Below, piece by piece: positions 44,401 through 51,308 of a stretch of 64,000 nucleotides of DNA. Numbering within the stretch: the stretch's first letter is position 1; every line of letters begins with the position of its first letter. The notes under the pieces are model-generated. The model searched no databases. It was given only the letters and a program-made list of their open reading frames with translations, and was not told the DNA's origin. The translations under genes and the position numbers were made by a program. The DNA comes from Eukaryota sp. TZLM1-RC. Taxonomy: Eukaryota > Metamonada: BaSk clade. The DNA is taken from assembly GCA_040285825.1 (NCBI GenBank), contig JAUPSS010000004.1, positions 3,266,550 to 3,330,549 on the forward strand. Reading direction: 5' to 3'.

Positions 44401-45284
44401 CTGATAGAGTTGTTTCATCTGCAATCTCTACCCTTGAACGTATTAATGTCTATATGGAACCTCAATCTCTACCCTCTACTCCACTTCGACAACGGAGATC
44501 TCTTCCACATTATGCAAAGACATTGAAACTTATGGGAATGAATGTGGCTCCTTGTTTTGCTACTGATGGTGATGATTTTGACATGTCTGGAGTTGGTCAT
44601 TTATTGGTTTATGCTTGCTGTTCATTGAAAGCGGCATTTGGTTTGAAAGAATTAGATGTTTTGAATCAGCGACAAGCTGAGTATTTCCAAAATTTGGAGA
44701 ACACTGGAACTGATCTCGTTGCGTGTCTTCAACACAAAGAGTTATTAACTGCTGAACTTAATCAATTAAATTCTCGATTTGATTGTTACCTTGTTGATTC
44801 AATGATGAAAACCAGGGAAATCGAGGGAAATTTACCTTTTTTAACCGCCATCTCCAACAGCATTAAGCATTTTGGTCTTTTAAAGCAACATTTACAAAGA
44901 ATTAAAAGTGATTTAAATCAATCTCTTTCAATTGGATTATTTTGTCTTCGTTGTTTTTCTTCCATGATTCTTTATTATTCAGAATCTTCTCAAGTTTCCA
45001 ATATAATGTCTACTATTATCGAAGACCTCAAAAATCGGGCACTACTTTGTGAGGAATCACAAACAAAATTGGTGCAATCATATTTGAATAATGGAATTGA
45101 TAATTCTGAAATAATTACCAGGATCCAAAATGATGTTTATTCATATACACAACTCTCTACGCAACTTCTATCCTTATTGGAAGATCTGAAAAGTTATTCT
45201 TCTACGTCCGATTATTTTTCATTAGAATCATTGCTTCAAAATTGTTGTACTGTAGCAGAAGAATTACTAACCTTGAAAATTTAA
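35403..45284 (+). CDS. Giant dynein-2 (DYNC2H1)-like heavy chain, degenerate and truncated
   Basis: A single frame of 3293 codons from the first ATG, with no stop. The N-terminus (GTVVYTIKLTISTLPSS, then ILTGSVIPTSSLSTFSSLLHHVAPPLLG) resembles the start of cytoplasmic dynein-2 heavy chain. The middle is a long helical tail. Near residue 2715 PAFSIQGPSFSGRRTVLNAL occupies the place of an AAA4 P-loop with the lysine replaced by arginine. After it comes a stalk-like coiled coil: YLAIAHEALESAFDTNSL with PTPMMLVLAKVVLYLI, then LLVYACCSLKAAFGL and GTDLVACLQHKELLTAELNQ. I find no intact GxxxxGK(S/T) anywhere, and the ORF ends just beyond the second stalk helix, so AAA5, AAA6 and the C-terminal domain are absent. 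Dynein-2 drives retrograde transport in cilia; this protein is unlikely to be an active motor. The assignment is tentative. Confidence 0.5.
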   Translation: MILDLKDFLRISVCSFLNVEHSLFETLSSSGPFINIIESFQNSATTPRLFFLLNDTSSEISVTSTLPPFSYPGTVVYTIKLTISTLPSSASLLTYYSLILTGSVIPTSSLSTFSSLLHHVAPPLLGPLDRSKATSLTRTSTTDTVFKREKESYQSKESPQLLLETSTHLNLVLSTLTLRNSKSNPNPNLNKIEFAFPPIFEILLSCLNISDPSALDILLHDQIEGKSEHSGKTNNTHHPKSVLEKQIRQIDGGIRGQILLIIQRCVSNWSSMLEMIESESPYDDEVSDLDTCTQLVTCFSDFFKQKHEKLSSFVDFFSSFRVNICLKVLELLRSNCYCVLTKLLKDLNNSAELALNNFHAAKVLQPQLCKLVSCDIEELERSIPSIFQYLYLTWRHSQLIESPNSSAKLTFMVSKLICFRLANYICSPEMFSNIKAVLVPLISTLNTNDGIVLLEVALDIKERVLLSLKLLTIIKSVYVSARTRALSESSKFIWKPITSVLTFVDFFGERLTDLLFLVNITTALASVSRMSTNFSNGDAEFSKVSVLVINAFNLINSLLNSVNLSIGLVGKCDNWDQFFVDFRQSIRSFDAEFADVLKIFLSQTVFKLSIISQISIFELFLPVKLIGSSCALLVNRSLSELFESINTHLLNLKIDYSSFVLSLNSINEENLPTDCSISQRIASKLDSLVDLDVSALRVSFPFVYNKSAFFSNLFNFTVSFYKETSKMAQLIKNLSISHYFEDFYDHIKETNLPSHEGSDNQSLFQSEFSVYRSRRSSVASSVMNHLTNKPKPKLKSNFSISDLIDFIETITDDVGSFKSSCLEIMNTILSKFIAISDNISLYFNEFRTPTSPFLEFKEGAFSLSRNFSTANYLSRDYFDLSRSIKSSDCQSNLFFNLSEDFVSHALFVRTHHSKLSLLESCCKVYNDVSNLPSAIALLLSSHSDSLFELLSFLSNKVVGFADDQFSELCFELESVCGSITEIIDSINSLIDYIDCVSTIPPLKPVVNTHFDQFSSQIQSFINASSIKIQNITKTVISKLILIRDSVQLSLGSPFWLSFCCFIWNLFRKNLEMFSCGFFEKLSQYFCNILVFDLKFSANELYLDNHNSNQSTVSFLISLFFKSITNSLPQTTSQATGADFELLNSENELEFNNNQAQDLDESVVGLLNFGRSSPCVALAVEGVYSTLGEACDNTNICLDVVKNSLFKWQEYSSEQGSKMSSDSENIIDHLSKSIILRDDLLNSLNKAFNNVENNFVYSFIVYTKQCESSFLHLVSHTMSESFSIISDYVNQLLTETDLVFDSQERELLENVILNANNQDYFTFDTIFCSLSSYIKVKSWIESQSVSVIEQLDTLFDLIPSIGTYFDNTFTKLFEEFSKRKSFILSFSSVLSKFTSIIHPLLPNFIDSVFAKGQDHESLVLELSNVVSNNIGNGHVGLFNNVLTEFPSWTRIGSNNVINSTKKTNLTNAKQFLTTVLDRFPLNEFEMIEKFRKVLTELGSYMSFSFDHSYLANLLNNSSLFLTKLRNFLTFVQLLEDLLEFISSIDSTLFIDFEADSIISGLNKFKNEDDCLNKFIDDIIISIEDVNTVFLLFNSFTTKKSAENLLSKRYNIEINSVNISDLLLVFSNDEQFSNAYNDLFRLSEYLSISSFIETSRCRFSNFILETKSVNFNIMKESCLDCCLQAHPELLSKYSAFLTTLPSKFQLNFITLPCSLLVTASYPKFRDIFIDELSNIHEKFTTSKFSHPELIVYNTELTVSKQSIEKLYFVVENLDFVFIILSLLSNLQFTIDTTQVESFLSMRASVCAVLSTITSSHDIIDAMTFTSINIDSIFDLLETQLPLLTSQLVQISSYLSLIPVFDFFPFFAKLLLSIRTNISFPIQFASIIPGVESLKLEYRSNLIKLISFTVNSKEILLVKELHFESSNSSSIINELFTSIENELLLFFKNSINEESDTDFEDFEEESSLPLCFSFFKGKSTIDNILKSINNSNFLPELPKLPGLCHFSLLNSPNFCLLGDGELFVDGSSLQPPCLKFPKSFFESISKSSVLIICHDLINNAINDLMVFSYQKTCLFVFINSPDYLVKNQNILLIPNRIVVLFLSGRFSDLSPQIQDFIKLVPKNLIIVSKCLLPKSISKLFSATFEYGSKELKHANGLQIFKDADLETPSLSPHLSSICKILTTISSDNYPTSNYLKALLSSSSNPTEVPSIFVKDCINSILTNFNTIVFNVGNPCFLSELLSLPLMTISDFTSTAQLNSIIEYDQSCVISINVFNSKLFSVLNKRHLSKHKTLLCLYDLPLDLVSSSFLNCPLFNLNNSKINTNFSKSILFVPNTCPSVVDLTKGQYSSTFLASKSVFAPVYNTKYTTVKSVSKSLRGVSLDQIFKFISEHVIRMTSRDHNLPCEILYPKYSAFLVMIFLDCDEADMIVLSYLLAHSGKYNTSPQLSDYIRFVFAQDNLNTPQSSLLSPTLAYTITPFKAQNLQVSPEIFNFLSVLEQLLTLKWSEESSLWAESFNVAVSDLNLELTRLIHQICLLIATFAQLYPKVFNTLPHLFYLFDFLASFKPKCGRGKIFNCIIPFICSKLGSIACGYETYLSDCFNITNDLIQITCQIFNSNHLFEVKSVETELDYCLFYGRYLPILEGTDFDMRCEFSSDNMNFGCITDQDSLFSYFEVLFSCILPENSVILPSFLTLIPCIQSFCLACPLSTYSPAFSIQGPSFSGRRTVLNALKFVCSDSILIDAATLRVKIDPHLKIWTCQSELTHLTTLLTHQFTQFMPLLTADNISHGIMNLVHVLSLNTELTCCIGAYAWVPNLMTSWLESLTSSRKVLRGALSGLHKDNRFSQLANHLDFLQQRYSLTKSNDLTSEVPNILSRIGECQLLMDEIPKTLENLLMEQEDLRSSLVSTTGQISSIKDYYEPYLAIAHEALESAFDTNSLAGLYSVARPTPMMLVLAKVVLYLISDSTMELSESSMRWSTFRLLLLSLDKLHDKLSNLDLAKLPDRVVSSAISTLERINVYMEPQSLPSTPLRQRRSLPHYAKTLKLMGMNVAPCFATDGDDFDMSGVGHLLVYACCSLKAAFGLKELDVLNQRQAEYFQNLENTGTDLVACLQHKELLTAELNQLNSRFDCYLVDSMMKTREIEGNLPFLTAISNSIKHFGLLKQHLQRIKSDLNQSLSIGLFCLRCFSSMILYYSESSQVSNIMSTIIEDLKNRALLCEESQTKLVQSYLNNGIDNSEIITRIQNDVYSYTQLSTQLLSLLEDLKSYSSTSDYFSLESLLQNCCTVAEELLTLKI

Positions 45285-45614
45285 TTTGAATTTATACCAT
45301 CCATTGATGAATTATTCTTTTTTGGGCTTAATTGTGTTCGTTTTTGTTTGTTTTTGTTAGTATTTTAATAGCATTTTTTGTAAAATATTTTGTATTTTTG
45401 TTCATTTGTAGTCTTATCCCACATTCATTCTCACTAAATAATTCAGCTTTTAGATGAAGACAATCTTCTGTGTCCTTGGAGTGGTCCTTTTAGTCGTCAT
45501 TTAAGGTGGTCATTTCTGTGATATAGTAGACATGTTTCAGAAAGCTACGGATTGTCGGACTCTGGAATTGACAATGTCCAATTAAATTTTTTTGGTTGAA
45601 TCATGTCCTTTTGA
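45285..45614. other. Intergenic region
   Basis: T-rich 3' flank of the dynein-like gene, with no gene recognised. Copy B of the Fanzor begins at its right edge. Confidence 0.5.
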
Positions 45615-46352
45615 AGTTTCAGACAGAGAAATAGTCGAGGACGCAGACATCCAGTCGAAATTTTACCTGAAAGGCCCCTTATTGGTGTTGATCTGCGCCA
45701 ATCCAGATTATGTGGTTACTTCTTAAATCATAATCAATGTGGAATTATCCCTTGTCCAACTGGCAGAAGATACATGATAAAACCTTCACCCAGTAAACAC
45801 TCTCCCAACCAATATTCCGTTCAAAATTTCAATTCAATATTTGAACCATTGGATTTGGTCAGGAGCAAAGTGTATTTGGAAAGTAATCGCCAGAAATGGA
45901 AAATGATTAAATTTGATAACCGCAAACGAAAAGAGAGACAGTTCTGAGAATTTCAACAAATTTCAAAGGCTGGCTGGACATCCTGAAAAACTCTATCTTG
46001 CTGTGGGTTTTGCTAATTTCCCTTCTCATTGCCGAGAAATCAATCGATATTGGATCAGCCAGGGCTTTCAGAAAATGGTTGTGTTATTAAAAATGCGTGA
46101 AGCACTTGTCAACCAGTGAGTTTAATACAAGCAAAATGTCAAGTTGTTGCATGGCTGAGAATATTCAAGCAGGCTCATGGCAGATGCGTATTTGTACTGA
46201 GTGTCAAATAGTATATGACGTAGATATTTCCGCTGCAAGAAATATTCAAATTAAGAAGAAAGCTGAATTGTGGCTGGAAAGATACATTTGCCCAGAAGCG
46301 CTGTTGAGGAGATGAATGAAGAACCTGAGCATACAGAAACTAAAACTTTTGA
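45615..46352 (+). pseudogene. Fanzor remnant, copy B (C-terminal half, same family as copy A)
   Basis: Very similar at nucleotide level to 1440-2160. It begins in the basic linker (CGCAGACATCCAGTCGAAA), keeps RuvC-I and reads through the region where copy A has an indel. It is then broken by a stop near 45946 and a frame change, while the zinc ribbon and RuvC-III (RICTEC then DISAARNI) are open at 46097-46315. The RuvC-I motif is altered (DLRQSR in place of DLGQSR), the RuvC-III segment reads YDVDIS in place of YDRDIS, and the N-terminal half is missing, so the copy is dead. Confidence 0.75.
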
Positions 46353-46499
46353 AAAACTGATGTTTTATTTTGAGTTTTTAAATCAATCACTCCGCTTCAC
46401 TCTGACCCACTCATCAATAGATGTTTATGACGTGCAGAGATTGAATCATTATCTGCTTGACATATCAACTATCGGTGACTATAAGGATTATGTATGAAG

Positions 46500-46996
46500 G
46501 TAATAACGTAAGACGATCATTGCTAAAGCAGCAAATATATCTGAGTGCTCGAAAAGCATTGAGGAGAAACACATTTGACTTCATTATAAGAAAACAGAAA
46601 TGATTCAGCTCCATTATCAACAAAGTGAGAAAATTTGCAGACGATCGAGAAGTAAAGGTGTGGTTTGGCAATGGAGGTGGTGCTACATCACGTCAAAAAG
46701 TAAAAACTCCACGTAAGGCGTTTCTCAAGTTGTTGCAATGTTCATTTGCTAATGTGAAGATCGGAGATGAATATATGACATCTGCAAAGGTGAACTGCTG
46801 CAAGATGCTACACCAAAAGATCTATCGAGAAGTTGATGGTGAAGTTAAAGTTCACAACGCCTATTTCAGTTGTCCGGAATGTAATCAAGTATGGTCTAGA
46901 GACATTTCTGCATCACTAAATCAGCTAGAAATTGCAATTAGTGAGCACTACTATGGAACAAGACTAGAAGCATTCCAGAGACCACAAAGAAACTAG
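46500..46996 (+). pseudogene. Fanzor remnant, copy C (different sublineage)
   Basis: C-terminal Fanzor/TnpB pattern: VKVWFGNGGGATS, a RuvC-II-like GDEYMTSAKVNCCKM, a zinc-ribbon pair (NCC then CPEC) and RuvC-III WSRDISASLNQLEIAI. An in-frame stop (46601-46603) separates it from an upstream open segment that reads as Fanzor-like (IYLSARKALRRNTFDF). The zinc-ribbon spacing and sequence differ from copies A and B, so it is a distinct sublineage. It lies about 150 bp downstream of copy B in the same orientation. Confidence 0.65.
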
Positions 46997-47146
46997 CTTC
47001 AAAGCTACGTATTGTTCTAGAGGAGAAATGGGCTCACTGAGATTGGTGGCCAATTATTCGAGGATTCTAGAACGTCTGTGGACGATCTCACCAAGGATGA
47101 AAGTTCTTGGAATAAGTTTGAATGATGCTTGACGAAAGCATTTCAA

Positions 47147-50100
47147 ATGAAAACCACAGATAGTATAACAAGCAACATGCAACATGTACATCCAACGACA
47201 GTTCACTCCCTTGTTTCTGCTACAAAAACTTCCTCCGATCCCCTTCTCTTTGCCACATCCATTTTTGATGCATTACCATTATCTTTCTCCTTTCATCCAG
47301 AACTAATTGATGGGATTCCTCCCTTCCTCATCTACTGTTTGAAACAATATCCCGATCTCGCTGTCCCTCGTTGCATTTACCTTGCAGAGTTTCACCACAA
47401 TATACTGTTCCATATAGAGAAACAACTAATCGCATCCACTCTTTCACATACACCTGCCCTTCTCTCTCTACTCTTCTCCCTCCCTCTCCAGTCTAACCTT
47501 ACTAGGATTGTTATCTCAAGTACCCTTCCTCCTACAACCAAGCTTTACAGTATCCACGCACTAACAGAGTCTCATAACGCTTTAAATATGGACTTTGCTG
47601 ATGTTTTATCTCTTTGTTTAGACTTGGTCTTATGTGGTCAATCATTTTCTGAATATCAGGAACATGTAACTTTATTTTTGACAAATTTATTTGAAAAATT
47701 AGCTGCACAAGGTTCTAAACTTTTGGTTGTTTTATTCATTTTTTGGACAGTTACTGACAAATCAACAATCAAAATTGATTGGAAAAATGTCATTCGTAGT
47801 GATTGTGATCAATTTTTTGATTGTATTGGTGGTGATGATAGTGATGTTTCAAATTTTTCTCTCAAACGTTGTGTTTTAAAAGAGCTCATCATTGGCTCAA
47901 GTTCTGATGCGTCCCAAATTTTCAGTTCTACATTGTTTAATAACAATGAAAAATTAATTTTATTTTGCTTGCTCTGTACTCACCACAAACATTCCCTCGA
48001 ATCAATTACTTTTTTGACTAGACTTTTTCTTTCAAATGTCAATTTGAATGTAAATGAATTAAACCAGAAATTAGTTGTTTGTCTTTATATTATATTTTTG
48101 AATTCAGGGAATTGCAATTTAATTCAAAATTGTTTTAATTTGCACGAATTGATACAAACTGCTGATTCTGCCAGGTCGATTGTGGGTTTGTTTCAATTTT
48201 TCAAGAACGAGCCTTTCATGATCCCTTTTCTGTGTGAATTTTTTGGCAAAATATCTTGTAATTATCCAACTGTTATACCTTCTAATCAAGTAATCGTGCC
48301 AAATGTCAAATATTTCAGTCATGAGCTCCTCTTGACTGTCATCAATAACGCACTTCGAAGACCTGTCTTGGCAAAGTATTCAGCAAAAGCAGTGGATCAG
48401 TTTCTATCAAATTTTGATTGTTGCCATTCTCTAGATCAAGTTTTAGTAATTAAATCAATTCAATTAATCAAAACCCTTATATTGGAAGAGTATTTAGAAA
48501 TTAGATCAGCCTGGGGAGTGATCAAGAACATCTTAGAAAAGTTGAATATTTCAACAGAGTTTTATGACAATAATCGAAATTTTTGTGAGCTTTTCGCTGA
48601 CGAGTTTGCTGACACGTGTGAGCTCATTGCGCCTTATTCTGCTGACTGTCTCGATTTTATTTGGAAAATTTTACTATGTCAGGAGTGTATCGCTCAAAAT
48701 TTCGACTCTGTTTTTAAAAGAGCTCTTGCTGATTCTTTTTCCCTTGTTTCAGCACAAATTCGAAATATTTACTTTGGTGACGACCCAGATGCTGTTTCAA
48801 GTGATGTCACAATCTCCAAATATTTGGAATTGATCCCTATTAGTCATCTCTTCTTGTCTAGTCAGATAGAGTTTGAATTTCAATATTTTCCACGCAAGTT
48901 ATTCGCTAAAACAGTTGCTGAAAGCTTACATCTCCCTGGGTGGTTTAAAAATTTCATAAAATCAATAAATTTTGATCTGATCTCTTCTAGTCACGCAGGT
49001 TTTGTGACAAGTTCAGCTCTGTTGATTCCAGAACTTCTAGAACTTGGTTTAAGTGAAGATTATTTAATACAGACACTTGTCAAATTTCCCAAATTTTCAC
49101 AGACTGATGACATCTATCCTTATTTTTGTTGTTTTCTGTTTAGTTTCAGACACACGGTCAATCATTTTCCTGAAGATATCGTCATCAAAGCTCAAAAACG
49201 TTCTGATTTTGACCGTTCACCTTTTTATCCTTACTTAACTCATCAAGGAAATGATTTTTTGCCTGAAACTTTTCAATTATTGCATACAGCAAATCTTGAT
49301 CATTTTCTTAATCAATTGTTAGTCAAGGTTTCGTCAAATTTTGACCAAAATTTAGAGCAAAAACTGTCTCTTGTTCTTGGTTTCGAATTATTAAATAATT
49401 TGAAAGAATCAGCCTTGAATACTCAAACGAAAATTCTTGACTTATTTTTGGTTGAAATTTTCAACATCAGTTTGTTTTGTGACAGTGTTTCAGATGTGAG
49501 ATCTTCTCCTATCGATGTGAGCTCTTCTTGTCAATCAAGTCTGATTGATTTATTTCTGATGGGACGGCTCCTATCATCATCTGGGTTTTTGCTTTGTGCC
49601 AATGATGGGGAGTTACTTGACAAGTTAACACAGTATTTATTGGAATTCCCTATATACCTTGCTCATTTTCCACTGGTAATTTGTACAATTTTCAGTAAAT
49701 TTCTGCATCAAACCATGAATTCAGCAGAAGTCGTTACTTTTTTCATTAATGTTGTTCACGGCAATGGTGGCGGTGTTGAAATCTCACCATTGGTTTTTCT
49801 TTCCCTTTCTCTTTTTATTTCTAATTTTGAAATTTTATTTCCTCATGATTTAGACTCTCAAATACCATCTTTTTTATTTAACCAATTAGAAAAGAATTTA
49901 GAGCAAAATAATTCTTTAAATTGTTATTTCATTGTTTGTGCACTATTAATTTTAATTGGTATTGCTCCATTGAGTCTTGGATCTCGATTACTTTGTCAAA
50001 ATTCTTTATTTCCGGCAGAGTTTATTTTAAAAAGATTAGGGAATTTTTATTTCAAGAACATTAATTCTGAGGTTTTTAGTTCAGTATCTTTTGAATTAGG

Positions 50101-51208
50101 AAACGCTTTTTCAATCTATTTTACCAGATGTCAGGGAAATCTTTTGACTTCTCTTCCACATAACTCAACATTTTACTTGACTGTTTCTAAATTTAGTAAC
50201 AGGAGAAATGAAATAATTTCTATCTTGAATGTAGTTTTAAATATGGAAAAACTTCCAATTATTTGTTGGTCTACGATTATTGAAAATATTTCTTCAAAAT
50301 TATTACTTTTTGACAAATCTTCAGATACTCAGTGTTTAATATTAAAGGTTTGTTCGAAAATTCTTGAAATCAAGAGTTGTTGCGACCTCAGAGCATTTTC
50401 TCAGTTTGTATCTAGTTTTATTTTGAGCAGGATGAGTTTTTGCTCAAGTTTTAATGTCGAATTAATATTAAATTTGCATGTTTTAATCATTTTTTGTGAT
50501 ATTCGTTCGTTAAAACATGTTTTACGTGGAATTAGAGCCGATGTTATTGATCTCGAGGAGCTTTGTAATCTTTTTTCCAGGCTGAAAGAGATCAAGGCTT
50601 CAAATGATACAAAATTTGACATGGTCAAGAAGTCTCTATCTGTTTTATTAATTGAATTAATTTGGTTTAATTTTTCCCCTACAACTCCTTTTTCCACCAC
50701 GATATTGTTATATAAAGAATTGTTTCCTGAATTAACCAAAAAAAGCTTTCATTTACCAAGTCTTGGATCGTTGTTGTCTTGGTCAAGTAGCTTTGCGGTA
50801 TTCTCAAATTCCGAAATACCGAAATTTTTAAATTCAATCTTACAATTTAATCCATGTTATTTCTGCAATCAAAGAGACTGTGGTTGTGAAAATTTCGAGA
50901 AATTGATTAAAATTTGTATATGGATAACAAGTAGTGTGGATGATCAATGGATTGAAAAACTGTTGGTAAATTTGTTTGAATTTTCATTATTTTACAAAAA
51001 ATTTATCGTTAGAAGAATTAATCACTTTTATTTGTTGATTAAGTCTATTGTGGAAATATATTTGAATATTGATGACGTTACTGAATCAATAATAGTAACC
51101 TTTTGTAAACAGAATTTAAGTAATTCTAAAATCAAATCTGTTATTGAGTTGACCTCTGAATCAACCAGTCCATTATCAAGTTTGGCAGTAAAAATTCTAA
51201 CAAATTAA
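47147..51208 (+). CDS. Unrecognised large helical protein (1353 aa)
   Basis: Single exon with no internal stop, taken from the first ATG in the frame; a second ATG at 47177 is an equally possible start. The sequence is leucine-, serine- and phenylalanine-rich, almost entirely alpha-helical in character, with amphipathic helix pairs suggesting a HEAT-like solenoid. There is no signal peptide or P-loop; the short cysteine cluster CYFCNQRDCGCENF near residue 1243 might bind zinc. Composition is close to that of the dynein-like protein upstream, but I find no dynein AAA5/AAA6 or C-terminal features. Candidates such as HEAT-repeat scaffolds (for example FANCI/FANCD2, focadhesin or nucleoporins) were considered without support. 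It is convergent with RTEL1. Confidence 0.75.
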   Translation: MKTTDSITSNMQHVHPTTVHSLVSATKTSSDPLLFATSIFDALPLSFSFHPELIDGIPPFLIYCLKQYPDLAVPRCIYLAEFHHNILFHIEKQLIASTLSHTPALLSLLFSLPLQSNLTRIVISSTLPPTTKLYSIHALTESHNALNMDFADVLSLCLDLVLCGQSFSEYQEHVTLFLTNLFEKLAAQGSKLLVVLFIFWTVTDKSTIKIDWKNVIRSDCDQFFDCIGGDDSDVSNFSLKRCVLKELIIGSSSDASQIFSSTLFNNNEKLILFCLLCTHHKHSLESITFLTRLFLSNVNLNVNELNQKLVVCLYIIFLNSGNCNLIQNCFNLHELIQTADSARSIVGLFQFFKNEPFMIPFLCEFFGKISCNYPTVIPSNQVIVPNVKYFSHELLLTVINNALRRPVLAKYSAKAVDQFLSNFDCCHSLDQVLVIKSIQLIKTLILEEYLEIRSAWGVIKNILEKLNISTEFYDNNRNFCELFADEFADTCELIAPYSADCLDFIWKILLCQECIAQNFDSVFKRALADSFSLVSAQIRNIYFGDDPDAVSSDVTISKYLELIPISHLFLSSQIEFEFQYFPRKLFAKTVAESLHLPGWFKNFIKSINFDLISSSHAGFVTSSALLIPELLELGLSEDYLIQTLVKFPKFSQTDDIYPYFCCFLFSFRHTVNHFPEDIVIKAQKRSDFDRSPFYPYLTHQGNDFLPETFQLLHTANLDHFLNQLLVKVSSNFDQNLEQKLSLVLGFELLNNLKESALNTQTKILDLFLVEIFNISLFCDSVSDVRSSPIDVSSSCQSSLIDLFLMGRLLSSSGFLLCANDGELLDKLTQYLLEFPIYLAHFPLVICTIFSKFLHQTMNSAEVVTFFINVVHGNGGGVEISPLVFLSLSLFISNFEILFPHDLDSQIPSFLFNQLEKNLEQNNSLNCYFIVCALLILIGIAPLSLGSRLLCQNSLFPAEFILKRLGNFYFKNINSEVFSSVSFELGNAFSIYFTRCQGNLLTSLPHNSTFYLTVSKFSNRRNEIISILNVVLNMEKLPIICWSTIIENISSKLLLFDKSSDTQCLILKVCSKILEIKSCCDLRAFSQFVSSFILSRMSFCSSFNVELILNLHVLIIFCDIRSLKHVLRGIRADVIDLEELCNLFSRLKEIKASNDTKFDMVKKSLSVLLIELIWFNFSPTTPFSTTILLYKELFPELTKKSFHLPSLGSLLSWSSSFAVFSNSEIPKFLNSILQFNPCYFCNQRDCGCENFEKLIKICIWITSSVDDQWIEKLLVNLFEFSLFYKKFIVRRINHFYLLIKSIVEIYLNIDDVTESIIVTFCKQNLSNSKIKSVIELTSESTSPLSSLAVKILTN

Positions 51209-51308
51209 TCCTTTTTCACTTTTTTTGTTTTGAATTGAAAGTAGGTAACATTGTAAGAATTTGAGACCAAAAATAAAAAAAATAAAAAAAAACAATGATC
51301 CATAATAT

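Noticed and set aside
47147-51208. Missing C-terminal half (AAA5/AAA6) of the dynein-like protein
   Set aside because: None of the conserved dynein C-terminal motifs could be found, and two Fanzor remnants plus stops lie between the ORFs.
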